6,835 nucleotides of DNA from JAWWBS01 sp033720815 (GTDB taxonomy: Bacteria > Pseudomonadota > Gammaproteobacteria > Natronospirales > JAJUFS01). How positions within the stretch are numbered: position 1 is the stretch's first letter; each line of letters begins with the position of its first letter. Shown here piece by piece: positions 5,533 through 6,835 of the stretch. A program made the position numbers and the translations under genes. The stretch covers positions 1-6,835 of the forward strand of contig JAWWBT010000123.1 of the NCBI GenBank assembly GCA_033720815.1. The letters are read 5' to 3'. A model generated the notes under the pieces. The model did no database searches. It was not told the origin of the DNA and saw only the letters and a program-made list of their open reading frames with translations.

Positions 5533-6552
5533 ATGCCGTCAGAACTTAAGATCGATATTCATACACACATCCTGCCGAAGGAATGGCCCGACCTGCGCGA
5601 AAAGTATGGCTACGGCGGTTTCGTATCGCTGGAACACCAGGGCACCGGATGCGCGCACATGATGAAGGACGGCAAGTTCTTCCGCGAAGTGGCGCCGAAC
5701 TGCTGGGACCCGGGCACGCGCCTTGAAGATTGCGATCACGATCATGTCGATGTCCAGGTGCTTTCTACCGTGCCCGTCATGTTCAGCTACTGGGCAAAGC
5801 CTGCCGACACGCTGGATCTCTCGAAATTCCTCAATGATCACATCGCGGAAACTGCCGCAACGAATCCGAAACGTTTCGTTTCACTCGGCACGCTGCCGAT
5901 GCAGGCGCCGGACCTTGCGGTAAGCGAACTGGAACGCTGCGTGAACGAACTCGGCATGCCTGGCGTACAGATCGGTTCACATGTGAATGGCGACAACCTG
6001 GACTCACCCAACCTGTTCCCGATCTTCGAAGCCGCCCAGGACCTTGGCGCAGCCGTGTTCGTGCATCCGTGGGACATGATGGCGAAGGAACGCATGCCGA
6101 AATACTGGCTGCCGTGGCTGGTCGGCATGCCGGCAGAAACCTGCCTGGCCATCTGCTCGATGATCTTTGGCGGCGTGTTCTCGCGCCTGCCGAAACTGCG
6201 TGTCGCCTTTGCGCATGGTGGCGGTTCGTTCCCGTTCACGATCGGGCGTATCCAGCATGGCTTCGATGTGCGTCCCGATCTCTGTGCCGTCGACAACAAC
6301 GTCAACCCGCGCGACTACCTCGGAAAGTTCTGGCTGGATTCGCTGGTCCATGACACCGATGCGCTGAAATTCCTCGTCGAACTCATCGGCCCGGAGCGCG
6401 TCGCGCTCGGCAGCGATTACCCGTTCCCGCTCGGTGAACACCATCCTGGCGAACTGATCGAGTCGATGGACTTCGATGGCGAAACACGGGACCTGCTGCT
6501 GCACGGCGCAGCACTGGAATGGCTTGGCATCGACAAGGAGCGCTTCCTGTGA
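5533..6552 (+). CDS. nbaD: 2-amino-3-carboxymuconate-6-semialdehyde decarboxylase (ACMSD)
   Basis: Predicted 339 residues, an amidohydrolase-superfamily TIM-barrel zinc enzyme. It removes the carboxylate from the HAAO product, giving 2-aminomuconate semialdehyde and keeping flux away from quinolinate. Metal and catalytic residues: the HxH pair H10 and H12 (DIHTHILP), H178 (VHPWDMM), the catalytic H228 (AHGGGSFPF) and D295 (GSDYPFPLGE). Substrate-binding arginines R51 (FFREV) and R239 (IGRIQ) match the Pseudomonas enzyme as I recall it. Further family signatures are LPWLVGMPAET and VPVMFSYW. The ATG lies 1 base after repeat copy B, and the stop overlaps the next gene's GTG by 4 bases. Related decarboxylases of the same Pfam family act on other aromatic or muconate acids, but the residues and neighbours make ACMSD the clear call. 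Confidence 0.96.
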   Translation: MPSELKIDIHTHILPKEWPDLREKYGYGGFVSLEHQGTGCAHMMKDGKFFREVAPNCWDPGTRLEDCDHDHVDVQVLSTVPVMFSYWAKPADTLDLSKFLNDHIAETAATNPKRFVSLGTLPMQAPDLAVSELERCVNELGMPGVQIGSHVNGDNLDSPNLFPIFEAAQDLGAAVFVHPWDMMAKERMPKYWLPWLVGMPAETCLAICSMIFGGVFSRLPKLRVAFAHGGGSFPFTIGRIQHGFDVRPDLCAVDNNVNPRDYLGKFWLDSLVHDTDALKFLVELIGPERVALGSDYPFPLGEHHPGELIESMDFDGETRDLLLHGAALEWLGIDKERFL

Positions 6553-6835
6553 GCCGCGCCACCGTAAAGCTCGAGAACTCCACGGCAACGGTCGACCTGG
6601 CAAGTGGCACCAGCCTCGCGATCCCGTTGAGCTTCGATGAAAGGCAGCCGCGTTTCTTTGGCGCGCCGGGGGCACGCCGTGAATCGCTTCGATCCGGTGA
6701 CTGGGTGGGTGATACGACGCAGGGTGGCAGTTGCAACGCCGAGGTGCTGACGCTGACCCCGCACTGCAACGGCACGCATACCGAATGTATCGGTCATGTT
6801 GTTGACCAGGAAATTGCCGTCGCCGACGCCGCGCC
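6549..6835 (+). CDS. Cyclase-family metal hydrolase, probable kynurenine formamidase (5' part)
   Basis: The first 95 codons of a gene cut by the window end. It starts at GTG 6549, overlapping the ACMSD stop (GTGA), which implies translational coupling. The frame stays open to base 6835, and because it lacks an ATG start and a stop it is easily missed. Residues 72-83 read HCNGTHTECIGH, a version of the HxGTHxDxPxH metal-binding signature of the cyclase/KynB family, with Glu in place of Asp and no Pro. Upstream are IPLSFDERQPRFFGAPGA and GSCNAEVLTL. KynB-type enzymes hydrolyse N-formylkynurenine to kynurenine and formate, which fits the pathway well. The motif differs from classical KynB, so another amide or lactone hydrolase of this family is possible. 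The C-terminal half is not visible. Confidence 0.8.
   Translation, partial: MSRATVKLENSTATVDLASGTSLAIPLSFDERQPRFFGAPGARRESLRSGDWVGDTTQGGSCNAEVLTLTPHCNGTHTECIGHVVDQEIAVADAA

Overview
The window reads as a chromosomal segment of a GC-rich proteobacterium, most likely a gammaproteobacterium. That placement rests on the apaG-apaH pair, the style of the universal stress protein, and a style of dispersed palindromic repeat that I associate with gammaproteobacterial intergenic DNA. It is an inference and not a marker-based assignment. All real genes lie on the + strand and are closely packed. I see no rRNA, tRNA, CRISPR array, transposase, phage gene or replication origin, and no gene-free stretch reaches 300 bases.

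Layout. Positions 1-259 hold the C-terminal part of a universal stress protein. A 77-base gap (260-336) carries a weak candidate promoter and a small perfect hairpin. ApaG (337-714) and ApaH, the diadenosine tetraphosphate hydrolase (869-1714), follow, separated by a structured palindromic repeat (copy A, 757-856). Only 9 bases after apaH begins a tryptophan/kynurenine catabolic cluster: an atypical short-chain dehydrogenase (1724-2509), 2-aminomuconate semialdehyde dehydrogenase (2520-3965), a RidA-family 2-aminomuconate deaminase (3958-4398), 3-hydroxyanthranilate 3,4-dioxygenase (4411-4932) and a GNAT acetyltransferase (4929-5393). A second copy of the repeat (copy B, 5433-5531) comes next, then 2-amino-3-carboxymuconate-6-semialdehyde decarboxylase (ACMSD, 5533-6552) and the start of a cyclase-family hydrolase resembling a kynurenine formamidase (6549 to the window end).

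How the genes work together. The formamidase-like protein would release kynurenine from N-formylkynurenine. The dioxygenase opens 3-hydroxyanthranilate to 2-amino-3-carboxymuconate semialdehyde, ACMSD decarboxylates it before it can cyclise to quinolinate, the aldehyde dehydrogenase oxidises the product to 2-aminomuconate, and the RidA-type deaminase removes ammonia to give 4-oxalocrotonate. This is the meta-cleavage (nba-like) branch of tryptophan breakdown. Tryptophan dioxygenase, kynurenine monooxygenase, kynureninase and the steps after oxalocrotonate are not in the window and may lie further downstream.

Most interesting points: the SDR sits in the pathway without an assigned step and has replaced three of the four classical SDR catalytic residues; two copies of one palindromic element each end in the ribosome-binding region of the next gene, with different loop sequences but the same fold; and the housekeeping apaGH pair runs almost without a gap into the catabolic cluster.
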